A stretch of DNA of 64,000 nt, taken from positions 248,001 through 312,000 of the forward strand of contig CALSFV010000216.1 of assembly GCA_943737045.1 (NCBI GenBank). Reading direction: 5' to 3'. The stretch comes from Parapristionchus giblindavisi (Eukaryota > Nematoda > Chromadorea > Rhabditida > Diplogasteridae). The position numbers and the translations under genes were made by a program. This document shows, piece by piece, positions 47,401-58,774 of the stretch. The notes beneath the pieces are model-generated. The model had not been told where the DNA came from. It searched no databases and saw only the letters and a list, made by a program, of their open reading frames with translations. How positions within the stretch are numbered: the stretch's first letter is position 1; each line of letters begins with the position of its first letter.

Positions 47401-49032
47401 GAGAGCATTGACTGTATCTGTACCGGTTTTAAAATATTAAAGTCATATGCAACGATTTTTAGGCAACCATCCGAGTTTTCACTCTCTTTTGCACGATGAA
47501 ACTTGCAATATTTATTATTTAGTTAATTAAAATATTTCAAACAAAAATTTATTTGTAAACTCACCCCTGCGAATTGAGATAGTACATCACTACCGTACTG
47601 TTGAACGAGAATTCGGGTGATTTCCTGAAATTAATTTTTTATCAAAATTTAGTTTTTGTACCAACGAACTAGGCGTTAATAGCTCTTTCGTTTATATCCG
47701 AGTGTTTCACTCTGACCAGGTTTGTTCAGTGCTTACCAAAATTTGCAACCATAATATTGTTCGCAGCCAATAATTTATCTTCTTTTTAAACTATGCTTGA
47801 TAGATGGTTCTGTGATATGTGATGCGATTTGCTGCAAGCGATTTTCAAGACTAAGCCGAACGGCTCAGTGTTTCGGCTCTCGATCCCAGACGAAAATGCT
47901 AGACTTTCATATAGTGATCATGTATGATTCATTTTGTGAGACTCGATTCGTCTATATTTCCACACCCCATCCACCATCCCTTCCGGTTCGTACAGCTGTA
48001 CAAATGCTCGAACTCCACAAACAGTGAACAATTTTCAACGGAAGCGCTCAGCAATCGTTTTGCACTTCAAACCATCGCGCATATCAAGACAGATAGATTC
48101 GTAGTTTTAAGGCACACATCAAGCATTTTTACTGCCCGGTAGCACTCTCTCGCAGACAAAGAACGCGAGAGATTATTGCCAGACAGGAGAGTCTCAAGTT
48201 AGCTCGAGGTGTACCTTTAGTCGACCATCGATAGTACCTGAAGAATATCTCCAGTTCTCTGAGCCACAATCGAATCTCCATCTGCCTTTTGTGTATTCGG
48301 ATTATGATCCTCACCTGAAATAATATTTTAATATTTTAATCCAAATTAACTACTAAAATAATTTTAGCACATATCCAGAATGTAGGTCGGTTATCGGTTA
48401 TGTAGGTAGGTCGGTTAAAGCGACGACCTACGCAAAAGATCCGGCATCCGAGACGCCGTCGCCCACATTGCGAGTGCAAAAATCAGATGGGCTGGCCACG
48501 TCGCCCGCAGAAGAGACGATAGATGGACCAATCGCATCACTTTCTGGTACCCTCGAGAAATAAAGCGTACACTCGGTCGTCCAGCTACCAGGTGGCGAGA
48601 TTCCCTAAAAGCACTAAATCCCCCCGGCGGTCATTGGTCTCAATCCGCCCAAGACCGTAATATATGGAAGTCACACGTCCGACGTTAACGACAACGTTAG
48701 CAGAATATCCAAGTATCCAAGTAAGTAAGTATCCAGAATGTTGATCCAGAATGTTTTTTTTGCGAAATGTTCCAAATGAATGCGGGAAATGTTTTCGAAA
48801 TCTTTCAACCATTTCACAGAAGCGGTGAAATGCACCAACATTCGTCTCTAGACTTACCCAATGTATCACTCGAAACCATATTGACAAGATCTACATTGGC
48901 TATGGCTTGATCCAAAACTTTGTCGATATCGATTTTTCTGAAATTCATCAATTTCCAACCTCTTTCAAAGTTCAAAACTCACTGGGCAAAGGAAATCGCA
49001 GCGAAGACAGATAGAAGGGCAATTATCTTCAT
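41466..49032 (-). CDS. Secreted animal heme peroxidase
   Basis: Start ATG 49,032 with a clear signal peptide (MKIIALLSVFAAISFAQ), so secreted, as in the nematode peroxidases that crosslink cuticle or act in defence. The stop is TAA at 41,466-41,468. Domain landmarks in order: CNHDTNRVLGSTMNPFRR (about 46.23 kb), FGQFVAHDIVFTPSS (about 45.6 kb, distal His), LPPRAANC and CFVAGDSRNSLHPG (44.4-44.5 kb, catalytic Arg), LRQHNKWA (44.25 kb), AAAFRFGHSQ (43.72 kb, proximal His), DLPAVNIQRGREMGVQPYNE (42.88 kb) and LICENTDGM (41.73 kb). A 56-nt intron interrupts the frame after FTPSSVG. Compared with myeloperoxidase, the two acidic residues that ester-link heme are Ala (VAHD) and Leu (RNSL). The His/Arg/His core is kept. 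An N-terminal propeptide-like region precedes the domain. Confidence 0.92.
44763..44850. repeat. CGAGAGAG hairpin repeat, copy 2
   Basis: AAAGGAACACC near the left end and GGAGTGTTTCCT at the right end, with CTCTCGCAGATAAAGAAAGCGAGAG in the middle (two halves of an imperfect palindrome). In a peroxidase intron. Confidence 0.45.
46058..46170. repeat. CGAGAGAG hairpin repeat, copy 3
   Basis: AAAGGCACACCC is mirrored by GGGTGTGTCTTC, with CTCTCACGCTTACTATGAGAG centrally. In a peroxidase intron, next to the exon encoding FRRFMGSPKYDDG. Confidence 0.55.
47251..47362. repeat. 32-bp tandem repeat
   Basis: Three and a half copies of a 32-bp unit built on ACAATTGAAATATTCTTATT followed by TGAAATTGAAAT. 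In a peroxidase intron. Confidence 0.9.
48110..48222. repeat. CGAGAGAG hairpin repeat, copy 4
   Basis: TTAAGGCACACATC and GAGGTGTACCTTTAG form the ends; CTCTCTCGCAGACAAAGAAC then GCGAGAGA form the core. In a peroxidase intron. Confidence 0.55.
48425..48688 (+). pseudogene. 3' fragment of a non-LTR retrotransposon reverse-transcriptase ORF
   Basis: An 87-codon frame with no stop until TAA at 48,686-48,688 and no start. It contains AKIRWAGHVARRRDDRWTNR, LGRPATRWRDSLK, then HWSQSAQDRNIWKSH: the C-terminal signature of RTE/CR1-like endonuclease-reverse transcriptase proteins (RWAGHVAR, GRPxxRWxD, AxDRxxWK). After the stop come repeats of AAGTATCC, like the short 3' tails of such elements. It lies antisense within a peroxidase intron. 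5' truncation is normal for this class. The intact frame suggests a recent copy. Confidence 0.85.
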
Positions 49033-49092
49033 CGTGAATCCTTGATCCGATGAAGAGCATAGAATGAATCTACCTCCATTAGTGTCTCCCTT

Positions 49093-49100
49093 ATAAAGTG
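49093..49100 (-). promoter_or_regulatory. Candidate TATA box of the peroxidase gene
   Basis: CTTTATAAG on the minus strand, about 60 bp upstream of ATG 49,032, the expected distance for a short 5' UTR. Based on position and sequence only. Confidence 0.4.
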
Positions 49101-49875
49101 GATTTGAATGCGAAGGCGGGGATCAGAAAGTGTGATTGGGACGTCACCATAGATTGGGATATCGATGAACTAGAGAGCATACTAGGAGACTGAGAGAGTA
49201 CTATATTTGGAGAGATGCAGAGATATGGATAGAGCTGAAAGCAATGCTCATGAAGGAGTCACAAAGTGACGTTCATCTCCGAGTTTGATCAGATGTCGGA
49301 GGGTCTACGAAAATCTACAGAGTTTGATCGAGAACTTTGATGGCAAAGGTGGGAATAGGGCATGAACAGTAACAGTAATACATTTTATCAAGATTAAATA
49401 AGCTGTGTTTCCACTGAATCTGAAGTGTCATCATAAAAGGGGATCGTCTTTCTTTCATCTGCATATGCTCCGCTATTGATGTACTTGTTCAGTACACATT
49501 ATCGATTTATTTATTGATTAGCCATAGACTCAGTAAGCACCCCTGGCTCAGTAAGACTGACTTTTTTTAAATAATGAAATAAGTATTTTCGCCTCTGCTG
49601 GGTTCAAACCCGTGACTTACAAAAAGAATGGCAGACCTCCTACTCACAGCCATATGGGATATATTAAAATATATTTCGTTCCGATATTAACTGTGCCACT
49701 TCCTTTCCAAAAGATAATGAACAATATTTATCGATATCTTTTAATATAATAATGTGAGTAAAGTGAAAGATCTGCATCATTGGGTGTTGTTATGAGTGTC
49801 CAATTGAGTCCTGAAATATAGATTAATAAAAATAAAATTGAATGACATTTACAATAATATAAATGGTCTGTACCT
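49101..49875. other. Intergenic between peroxidase and zinc-finger genes
   Basis: Upstream of the peroxidase and downstream of the zinc-finger stop. A minus-strand B-box-like GGGTTTGAACCC lies at about 49.6 kb. No gene seen. Confidence 0.5.
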
Positions 49876-52800
49876 TTATCTCTTTTCCGATTTAATCGAT
49901 TTACTATCATATTGCCATAAAATAATTTCACGAGGACGATGACACTGCAATAAATTTATGTTGAAACATCAAATATTTAAAATCAGCGTAACGGTTTCTA
50001 TTTCCATGAGAACATTTTAGAATTATTATATTGAAATTGTAAAGGCCTTTAAATTCATAAAGTATTTTCGCTAAAGTATTTTCAGAAAAAGATATATGTT
50101 GAAATTCTTATAAAATATTTGTTATGAAAAAGCACATACCGTTTTGAAATGTCTCTGATAAGAAGCGGTAGAATGTATTGATTGACCACACTTCTCACAT
50201 TCGTACCATAGATATTCCTGAATCAACAAATAGTTAAAATAGACTATCAGGGTAATACATTATGACATGAAATCATACACACAGAGTAAAAGTTTGTCAC
50301 AACTTTGCCCATGAGTGACGTACCTTTGCCATTGTTGTTCTGTGTTCACTCGATAGATGACTTTCATATGCAAATCTTCCATTATTTACTGCTTTCTGTC
50401 AAACGAATATCAATTATTTTCAAAACTTTTACAGAGGAGTAGAAAATGCACGAAAAAATTCATACAAATTAAAATATTTAAATTGAATGTAGGAGCTTAC
50501 CTGACATAGGAAGCATTTTGACATATTAACACGTTTTCTATTTCGTGTACGATCAACTTCAAATGCAGTTCTCACGCTCTTTCGCATCTGACATAAAACA
50601 TTTATATTCTTTAAAATACCAATCATTATCTTAAAATATCACCTTGATTCCTCTTTTTTTAGCTTCAGCAATGGCTTTCTGCACCTTTTTCCTGTCGTAT
50701 AAAGTACGAAATGTTGATTTCAGGCACTAAAATAGCGTTGTTTGCGCAAAAAGTATACAGTACAGCCCGGTCGTGTTTTGTACACATTCTGCGCTGCGCT
50801 CCGCAGCGGGGCGCATTTGGACGCATCACTTATTTCCTTTGCGTATGAATATTTTTGAATTCTCAATGTCTTAATCATGAGTTTCCGTGATAAAAAGTTC
50901 TTTTAATGACTAAAGAAACTGAAACAAAATTTTTATTAATGAGAAAAAACAATTAAAAGGCAAATCACACAGGTCCGAAAATGATGGGTACTGTAAATTT
51001 TAAATTAGGTCTTACGGCGATCGTGCGATCGATATGCAAATATACAGTATACTTTTCCAATAAATTAATAGTCACCATTTTCGGACCAGTGTGATTTGCC
51101 TTTTAATTGTTTTTTCTCATTAATAAAAATTTTGTTTCGGTTTCTTTAGTCATTAAAAGAACTTTTTATCACGGAAACTCATGATTAAGACTTTGAGAAT
51201 TCAAAAATATTCATACGCAAAGGAAATAAGTGATGCGTCCAAATGCGCCCCGCTGCGGAGCGCAGCGCAGAATGTGTACAAAACACGACCGGGCTGTACT
51301 GTATATATATAAATCTAAAATCAAAATATTACCTTATTTGATTTAATATGATTTAAGCAGGTTTCGGTATTACCGAATGTTTGTCCGCACTTACAAACAA
51401 GTCTTCCATCTAACTGAAACATGTTTAATTAATAATCAAAATTATAAATTATCAAGCAAAACTGTTCACCAACTTTTTTAATTGTCGTTTTATGAACTGC
51501 TCCCAAATGTTTACTCAGCGAAAATAGATCATTATATTCTCTCTGAAAGTTTTAACGATTAGGTAATTCGATATTTGAAGCAGAATGTATTAACGAACCG
51601 TGCAAATCGGACAGTCGAGATTACTTTCCATTTTTTCATTCTCGTCAATTTCCTGTGAGACCTCAATTATATCCAATTATTCCATTGACAGTGCGCAGTT
51701 TACATATACATTATAAAAAAACGCAAAACAATCTTTTTAATGATTTCGTTACCATATTCCATTTTAAGCGCGTAGCTAACAAATCGAAAATTAATTTTTC
51801 CATATTTTTGTTGACAGTCCTTGGTTTGTTTTAATTACTTTAAATAGGGAAACATCAGTAGCGACGGAAATGATTCTGAAAATGAGCCATATGGTTAACT
51901 AGGGTTGAGGGAGAGATGATAAAAAGTGGTTTCAAAAGTTGCAAACCAAACCGTTATTTTCAAACGATAGCAAAATTGACGTATCATCCCAACCCCCCTG
52001 GTTCGATTCCCACCCTTCGTCATAATGTTTTTGCTAATTTTTACAAACTTCGTCAACTTTATATTCATTGTTTTATTCTTGTTTTTAAAAATATCGACTG
52101 GAAGGTCCGGTTGGCTACTTTTAAAACCACTTTTTATCATCTCTCCCACAACTATAGTCGCTCATACGCGCCGCTTTCAGATTCGATTCCGTCACGACTG
52201 GTGCTTCCCTTGTAAATGAACATGAAGAAATGAATAATAAAAACGCACTAGTGGTTCAGTAAGATATATATCATCATCATCATGCGATTCTTCCATACTA
52301 TCAATCATTTCATTCTTCATCGATACATTTAACGATAATGTATAGTCTTCAATTGCGTCATGATCCGAAATGGCACCGAGAGAAATTTCCTTAATGTTAG
52401 AAGTCATAGAAATCGATTGTTTTATACTTACCATAAATATGTTTTGATCGCTGATGAATTGATCGGAGACATTCTCTGATCCACTCTTAGGACAAGAATG
52501 AGTCGAGTTGTCGGAAGAACCTCCAGTAGAATCAAATATGTCCTCGCGTTTAATACTCTTCGAAGTTGATTCAATCGCTCCCAAATTTCCATCAATATAC
52601 GGAATAGGAGGAGGAACGAATTCGGATTGAGATATGGTAGTCAGGTCATGAATAGTTGAATATACTTCTATGAAACATTGAGATAGACCATAGAACAAGT
52701 AATGAAATTCATCGAATCTGAATGAAAAAAAATTAATGATTTCCATTTATTCAGTCTTCGAAAAACGCAATCTTTGTAAATTATCTCTCAAAACATTAAT

Positions 52801-54016
52801 AAAAGGTAATAATTCTAACCTGTCTGTATCACGAATGTATGATTTCGCTTGTTCATATTCTAGTTCACGAAGCGCAATTTGAAGTGCCTATAAAAAGGAA
52901 TATAACCTATACTAACAATATCCCCATTTTCATTCTTTGTCTAATTATAATGAGAGTCAATTCTCGGTTATGATATTTGCTATTAGAATTGAATTTAAAC
53001 GAGACAATCAAGATTCAAAAAAAATATGAAAAAAACGAAGTGATTCATAACATAAACATACATCTTTGTTTGCCTGTGGATCCTTAATTACTCTTAATAG
53101 CTCAACCATACGGTTCATCATTGGAACCAATTCATTTGAACTTGAGATAGCGAGTTGACGAGCCTTAAAGGAAAATTGTCAGTGATGCTCATCCGGATCG
53201 GTAAACGGCCATTAGTATATCCCCCCATACTGCTCTCTGTTAGATCCTAACAGTATTCATCGCTTGTAACCACGCGGGTTACAACCCTTTTCCGAATTGC
53301 ATATATCGTTCGGAATGTATATCATATGAAATGAAAGGCACTTCTTTGATTTCTGGCCCAGATCATAATATAGATTAATTATAGTCATTTCTCATTCCTC
53401 ACCACTCATTTTTCATTTCGCGTAGTAACCTACCCTTTTCTCGGTTGTGGTAAAACCAACCGCATCATGATTGATAGAATGATGATATGAGAGTTGTGTC
53501 TCCTCTTTTCCCATACTCTCTCACCCTAATCCAATTTCATTTTCATATCGACCCCATTCCCCTATAAAAGCATTCGATTCCTTCTCTCCGTTTCAGTCCA
53601 GAGCTATCCCATCTTGAGGAGAGCTCGGGGAGCATTTCGCCCCCGTGGACATCGTCCTCCCAGTGAGGAGGACGACCCCTCCATTCGATCGAAAAGATCG
53701 AAATGGGGAGGGGGGTGGGCTAGAAATCAAAGAAGTTCCAAATGAAATGTATATCATTCGGCTTTCAAATTCAAAATTGTGATCTATAATTCTGCAAGAC
53801 CAGTTTAATCACGAAAAAACAGGTTAAAAAAAGGGTTTTTTAAAAATAGTGATTTTACGTTAGCATTTCAATTAGAAAAGAGACTCTGTGAAATAACTAC
53901 CATATAAATAGTAATTTACCCGGTCGTCTGTGAAAGGCCAAGACAATAAATGTATAGCATACCTCTTGATGCCATTCTTCCATTGGCCTTATCGATATTT
54001 TAATATGAGAGCTCAT
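49876..54016 (-). CDS. C2H2 zinc-finger protein with helical N-terminus
   Basis: Start ATG 54,016 (MSSHIKISIRPMEEWHQE); stop TAA at 49,876-49,878 after KSIKSEKR; the last exon is 49,876-49,944 (23 codons including the stop, phase 0). The N-terminal part is helical and charged (NELVPMMNRMVELLRVIKD, ALQIALRELEYEQAKSYIRD). A long Ser/Asp-rich region follows (about 52.25-52.72 kb, ending SHDDDDIYLTEPL). Four C2H2 fingers come next: CPIC...HLGAVH (51.5-51.6 kb), CKCG...HIKSN (51.35-51.4 kb, the least regular), CFLC...HLSSEH (50.35-50.5 kb) and CEKCGQSIHSTASYQRHFK (50.2 kb). Each finger is split by an intron or lies in its own exon. Probably a nuclear DNA- or RNA-binding protein; the target is unknown. 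I recognise no named orthologue. Three mobile elements occupy its introns. Confidence 0.82.
50758..51301. mobile_element. Tc1/mariner-like fold-back element (544 bp)
   Basis: CAGTACAGCCCGGTCGTG at the left and CACGACCGGGCTGTACTG at the right, flanked by TA on both sides. Arms of about 220-230 bp are almost perfect inverted copies around a unique centre (about 51.0 kb). CAGT ends and a TA duplication are typical of Tc1/mariner. In a zinc-finger gene intron. No transposase. Confidence 0.87.
51903..52154. mobile_element. MITE with GAGAGATGATAAAAAGTGG arms
   Basis: GAGAGATGATAAAAAGTGGT on the left and ACCACTTTTTATCATCTCTC on the right are inverted ends about 250 bp apart, with GTTG/CAAC beyond. 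The interior includes CCCTGGTTCGATTCCCACCC, a B-box-like sequence. Target duplication not resolved. In a zinc-finger gene intron. Confidence 0.65.
53336..53746. mobile_element. 411-bp inverted-repeat element
   Basis: ACTTCTTTGATTTCTGGCCC on the left is mirrored by GGGCTAGAAATCAAAGAAGT on the right. An exact 11-bp direct repeat ATGTATATCAT lies outside both (53,325-53,335 and 53,747-53,757). The interior has CCATTCCCCTATAAAAGC and a GC-rich hairpin (GTCCTCCCAGTGAGGAGGAC). Type uncertain; a 9-11-bp duplication would suit a Mutator-like element. In the first intron of the zinc-finger gene. Confidence 0.6.
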
Positions 54017-54730
54017 TTCTGGAAAGAATAAAAGTCAAATATTGAAGAAAAAACGACATGGAAAGGTTGAAAGGGACGTGAGTAGTGGTGCGCCCATAGC
54101 TTTGTTGATTTGATGGGATGGATGGAGACAGGGAAGGGGTCGATTGGAATGAAGAGAGAGATCGAATGAGTGACTAGAGATAGTGAAGACTATCCAGAGG
54201 GTATATTGAGTACAATCTTTCCACTCGAAACTGGAATGACTATGTATTAGATGCATATTACACAATTTTTTGATTACAATAATCAGTGGCCATTCTAGTA
54301 AAGATAGCTACAACCACTGAGTAGGGTTCCGCTGTCTAGAATCATTGGCCGATACAGCAGGGCCTTAAATAGCTACTATGTATATTTAGGGACCGCATTG
54401 TGGAAATTTCAAAAGAACAGAAAAATTATATTTTTATCATTTTTCAACGTAATCGATGATGCCGATTCTAATGCGATACAAGAATTAGCACGAAAATAAA
54501 CAATAGGAATAAAAAACTGTGCTTAATTAATATTCGCTAATGTTAAGAAAATTACCGTATGCACCCTTGTAGTTGTGTCATACGCAGGGTCAAACACATA
54601 TATTTATAATATCAAAAATCAAATAATTTAATATTTCTTTGCATTTTAATGTTTTTTTATAATGCTAAAATATTGTGCAGATGATCATCGAACTGCATGA
54701 CACTTTCTTCATTAAATAAATACTTTATTT
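54017..54730. other. Intergenic: zinc-finger gene upstream region
   Basis: Includes a purine-rich stretch (about 54.1-54.2 kb) and AT-rich DNA. No coding exon is supported. This is the point where gene orientation changes from minus to plus. Confidence 0.5.
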
Positions 54731-54734
54731 ATAG

Positions 54735-55400
54735 AGAAATCACCCTCAACTAGTTTATGCAGCGTACTGCACGCGCGCGGCATTCAATAGAACATGAAAC
54801 ATATCATCAAGAGGAAGCCTAGTGTCTGGCGCATCGAGTAATGTAGAAACCGTAGTGGGTACATTTCGAAAATTGCAGAAATTTTGAGCGAAAATAAAAG
54901 CTTTAAGTGAAGAGAGCGAAGTCGACTTAGTTTACCGTCGTACTGTAGGCGTGCGGCAGTCAATACAGCGGCAATCGTAGTATTAGGATGAAGCCTAGTG
55001 TATGTTGCTTCGAATAATATATAAATCATAATGGGGACATTCGAAATATCGCAGAAACATCGATCGAAAACATTTTTGTGAAAAAAAGGAAGTAGGCTAA
55101 GTTTTGCAGCGTACTGCACGCGCGCGGCATTCAACACAGCTTCAAACGTATCATCATGAGGAAGCCTAGAGTCCTGCGCATCGAGTAATGTAGAAACCGT
55201 AATGGGTACATTTCGAAAATAGCGGAAATATTGATCGGAAAGAAACGAAGTCGACGAAGTTCTGATGCATGCAACACAAAACCAGTAAGCAAGACAACAT
55301 TAATCATGATATCAGGATGAAGCCTAGTGCTTCACGTTCGAATGCCATAGAAATCGCAACGGGTAAATTTCAAAAATGAGAAAATTCAATCTGAAATAAA
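54735..55400. repeat. Diverged tandem repeat of about 150-175 bp
   Basis: Four units start near 54,757, 54,933, 55,107 and 55,261. Shared words are GCAGCGTACTGCACGCGCGC (units 1 and 3), GAAGCCTAGTGT, CGCATCGAGTAATGTAGAAA (units 1 and 3) and GGGTACATTTCGAAAA. Units 1 and 3 are closest, 2 and 4 more diverged, so the array may be a doubled two-unit block. It separates the unique genes from the histone array. Confidence 0.75.
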
Positions 55401-55537
55401 AAAATGCATTAACAAAAACCTCGCCGGCCGGGATATAGTTTACGGCTCCGGCCCAGTAGTAAAAGACAGAAAGAACCACACACTGCCCTAGCTATGTATA
55501 TTGCAAGTTGTATAGTATTAAGAGACCGGCTCGGTAA

Positions 55538-55888
<351 letters not shown>

Positions 55889-55948
55889 GTCGTCTATCGA
55901 CTTGTCGATCTTGACATGTGCTCATTGAGTGCAAACCCAGAACCCAAC

Positions 55949-55964
55949 GGCCCTCTTTAGGGCC
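55949..55964 (+). terminator. Histone 3' stem-loop (relic H4)
   Basis: GGCCCTCTTTAGGGCC: a 6-bp stem and 4-nt loop, preceded by ACCCAAC and followed by ACAA, as in metazoan replication-dependent histone mRNAs. Confidence 0.95.
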
Positions 55965-56440
55965 ACAATCGTATACCTGAACAAGTTGATCTCTGATCTT
56001 TAAAAATCCTGAATAAAGATGTTTCATGTTACAGTTTACTTTTGCATTGATTTGTTTTGTATGTGAGTCAGTACTGCACAGCGTTCTCATGACTTTCAAA
56101 GCAAGAACGACCGCTCAACATACAAACTCTCTCGAATACCATGGTCTCTCCTTTGTCTTGCTTTGGAAGAAAAATGGCTTGGACCAGAATACCGTGACTG
56201 CTCTAAACCTTGGAGCACCTAATTTTCGAAAAGAAACAGAAAATTTTGTTTGGAATACTTCTAGTTTATGTTGTTTTGAGATATATTCATGGTAAGAATG
56301 GTGTCTATACTTGTAATATGTGTGATAAAGTCAGATACCTAGCTGTACAGTGCATATAAACTTCGAAAAATATCACCAATCGAGTCTAATCTTAGCTCGT
56401 GAGGGTAAGAGCGATAGAGACAGTCTTCCCGCCAAGTGTC

Positions 56441-56934
<494 letters not shown>

Positions 56935-56970
56935 GCAGTGTGCTTGAACAGCTGTATACCAGAACCCAAC

Positions 56971-56986
56971 GGCCCTCTTTAGGGCC
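56971..56986 (+). terminator. Histone 3' stem-loop (H3)
   Basis: GGCCCTCTTTAGGGCC, 36 bp after the H3 stop. Then ACCTAAACAAGTTGATCTC and, at about 57,030, AATAAA. Confidence 0.96.
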
Positions 56987-57223
56987 ACAAATTTATACCT
57001 AAACAAGTTGATCTCTGATCTCTGAAAAAGCCTGAATAAAGTGTTTCATGATACAGTATACTTTTAGACGAAACTAGTAAGGGAAAACTGTGTTTCCGTG
57101 TGCTGAAACCAGTCCTCCATCTATTGCTGAGTAGTTAGCGTGCAGAAGTAGGTCTTCGGTTCAATGTCAGATTCAAGTTTTCCTAAAGTTAGATCACAAT
57201 GATGCCCTAAGGGACATTCTCAG

Positions 57224-57640
57224 GCGCTAAATGTTTTCAACTCATGTGATTCTTCTCGAAATGGTTTCTCGGATTGTATCTCACTGTGACAATTTTGAAA
57301 AATTTCGATTAAAAGTGTACATGTAGGTTATTTTTTTTCTTTGTCTTATGTATCCAGCATGCTCAACGAGGGTAGATTTGGATACCCCGAATTGGTGTTA
57401 GTGCCCGATCGTTCAAGGTGTCTCTCCGGGTACATTCTCTGACGCTAAATGTGTTCAACACTTGTGATTCTTCTCGAAATGGTTTCTCTGATTGTATCTC
57501 ACTGTGAGAATGTTGAAAAATTTAGATTAAAAGTGTGAATGTAGGTTATTTTCATTTGTCTTATGTTTCCTGCATGCTCAACGAGGGGGAGAATTGGATA
57601 CCCCGAATCGGTGTTAGTGCCCGATCGTTCAAGGCGTCTC
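57224..57640 (+). repeat. Tandem duplication of the H2B upstream region
   Basis: Two imperfect copies of about 208-216 bp (57,224 and 57,432 onward), each running from ACATTCTC...GACGCTAAATG-like sequence to GTGTTAGTGCCCGATCGTTC. The distal copy keeps the shared motif but has no TATA or gene after it. Repeated at 61,588-62,004. Confidence 0.88.
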
Positions 57641-57693
57641 TTCTTCGCGCGCAAATGGAGGCGGGGCCACAGATCGCTCGACTCCGTATATAA
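57611..57693 (+). promoter_or_regulatory. H2B promoter: shared motif and TATA
   Basis: GTGTTAGTGCCCGATCGTTCA (57,611-57,631), then GGCGGGGCCAC, then TATATAA (57,687-57,693); ATG is 56 bp later. A second copy of the motif lies at 57,395. Confidence 0.78.
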
Positions 57694-57748
57694 CGAGACT
57701 CTTTCGACTCAACCTCACCACACTTTGTGACCAACCCTCATCGTCAGT

Positions 57749-58120
57749 ATGCCACCCAAGCCATCCGCCAAGGGAGCCAAGAAGGCCGCCAAGTCCCAGA
57801 AGACTACTCGTACTGGAGACAAGAAGAGAAGAAAGTCGAGAAAGGAGTCCTACTCCGTGTACATCTACCGTGTACTCAAGCAGGTCCACCCCGACACCGG
57901 AGTCTCCTCCAAGGCTATGTCAATCATGAACTCCTTCGTGAATGACGTCTTCGAGAGAATCGCCGGCGAGGCTTCCAAGCTCGCTCACTACAACAAGCGT
58001 TCCACCATCTCTTCTCGCGAAATCCAGACTGCCGTCCGTCTTATCCTTCCTGGAGAGCTTGCCAAGCACGCCGTCTCTGAGGGCACCAAGGCCGTCACCA
58101 AGTACACTTCCTCCAAGTAA
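57749..58120 (+). CDS. Histone H2B
   Basis: 123 codons, intronless. Forms the dimer with H2A. The tail [16 protein letters not shown] is Lys-rich with the usual nematode start. The histone fold runs from [20 protein letters not shown] to the C-terminal helix with [17 protein letters not shown], whose lysines include the ubiquitination site (AVTKY). Start chosen at the first ATG, which matches family length. The second copy is at 62,113. Confidence 0.99.
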   Translation: MPPKPSAKGAKKAAKSQKTTRTGDKKRRKSRKESYSVYIYRVLKQVHPDTGVSSKAMSIMNSFVNDVFERIAGEASKLAHYNKRSTISSREIQTAVRLILPGELAKHAVSEGTKAVTKYTSSK

Positions 58121-58159
58121 ATCATTACTTGCGAAGTCGTGAACTAACCAGAACCCAAC

Positions 58160-58175
58160 GGCCCTCTTTAGGGCC
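58160..58175 (+). terminator. Histone 3' stem-loop (H2B)
   Basis: GGCCCTCTTTAGGGCC, 39 bp after the stop; ACCTAAACAAGTTTGATCTC and TGAATAAAG follow. Confidence 0.96.
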
Positions 58176-58774
58176 ACAATCCGATACCTAAACAAGTTTG
58201 ATCTCAAATATGTGTTTTGAATAAAGTTTGTCGTATACTGTAGCCGGATTCTCCGGTAGTTGATCTTTGATCTTGCGAAAAAAGAATGATCTCTGGGATA
58301 TCTTGTACGTGGATTACTGTAGTAGTTTGTGGTTACACTGTAGAACGGCAGATCTCGCTCTGGCGTTGGATATAAGTTGAGCGTGGGATACTGTAGGTGT
58401 ACCTGCTGACTGATCTTTGATCTCTACAAGTAGATTAGAATGAAGTAGCATGTAGTTTCCTAGACAATACCAAGATTTCATCTCTTTCCCAACTGATAAC
58501 ACTAATGAAATCTTCAAGAAACACGTAGAATAAGGATTGAATAGAGCTAATACTTTTGCATCGAGATGAAATTAAGTGATCTTTGATCTTGTAATACTTG
58601 TTATGATCATCGTGAATCTATTTTGTATGCTCAGATCGATTTCTCATGACTACACTGTAAAATTCAAACTAGTTTTCAAAAAAATTTTGCGGATAAGTCC
58701 TCTAATCAAGCCCTAATCCAGCTATCCTATACACAGGCGTGCGTCGTGAGAGCACGAGAGAATGGCCCTGAGTG

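Noticed and set aside
54784..55137. 117-codon minus-strand frame in the tandem array
   Set aside because: Repeats of the same peptide words follow the DNA repeat; diverged units lose the frame.
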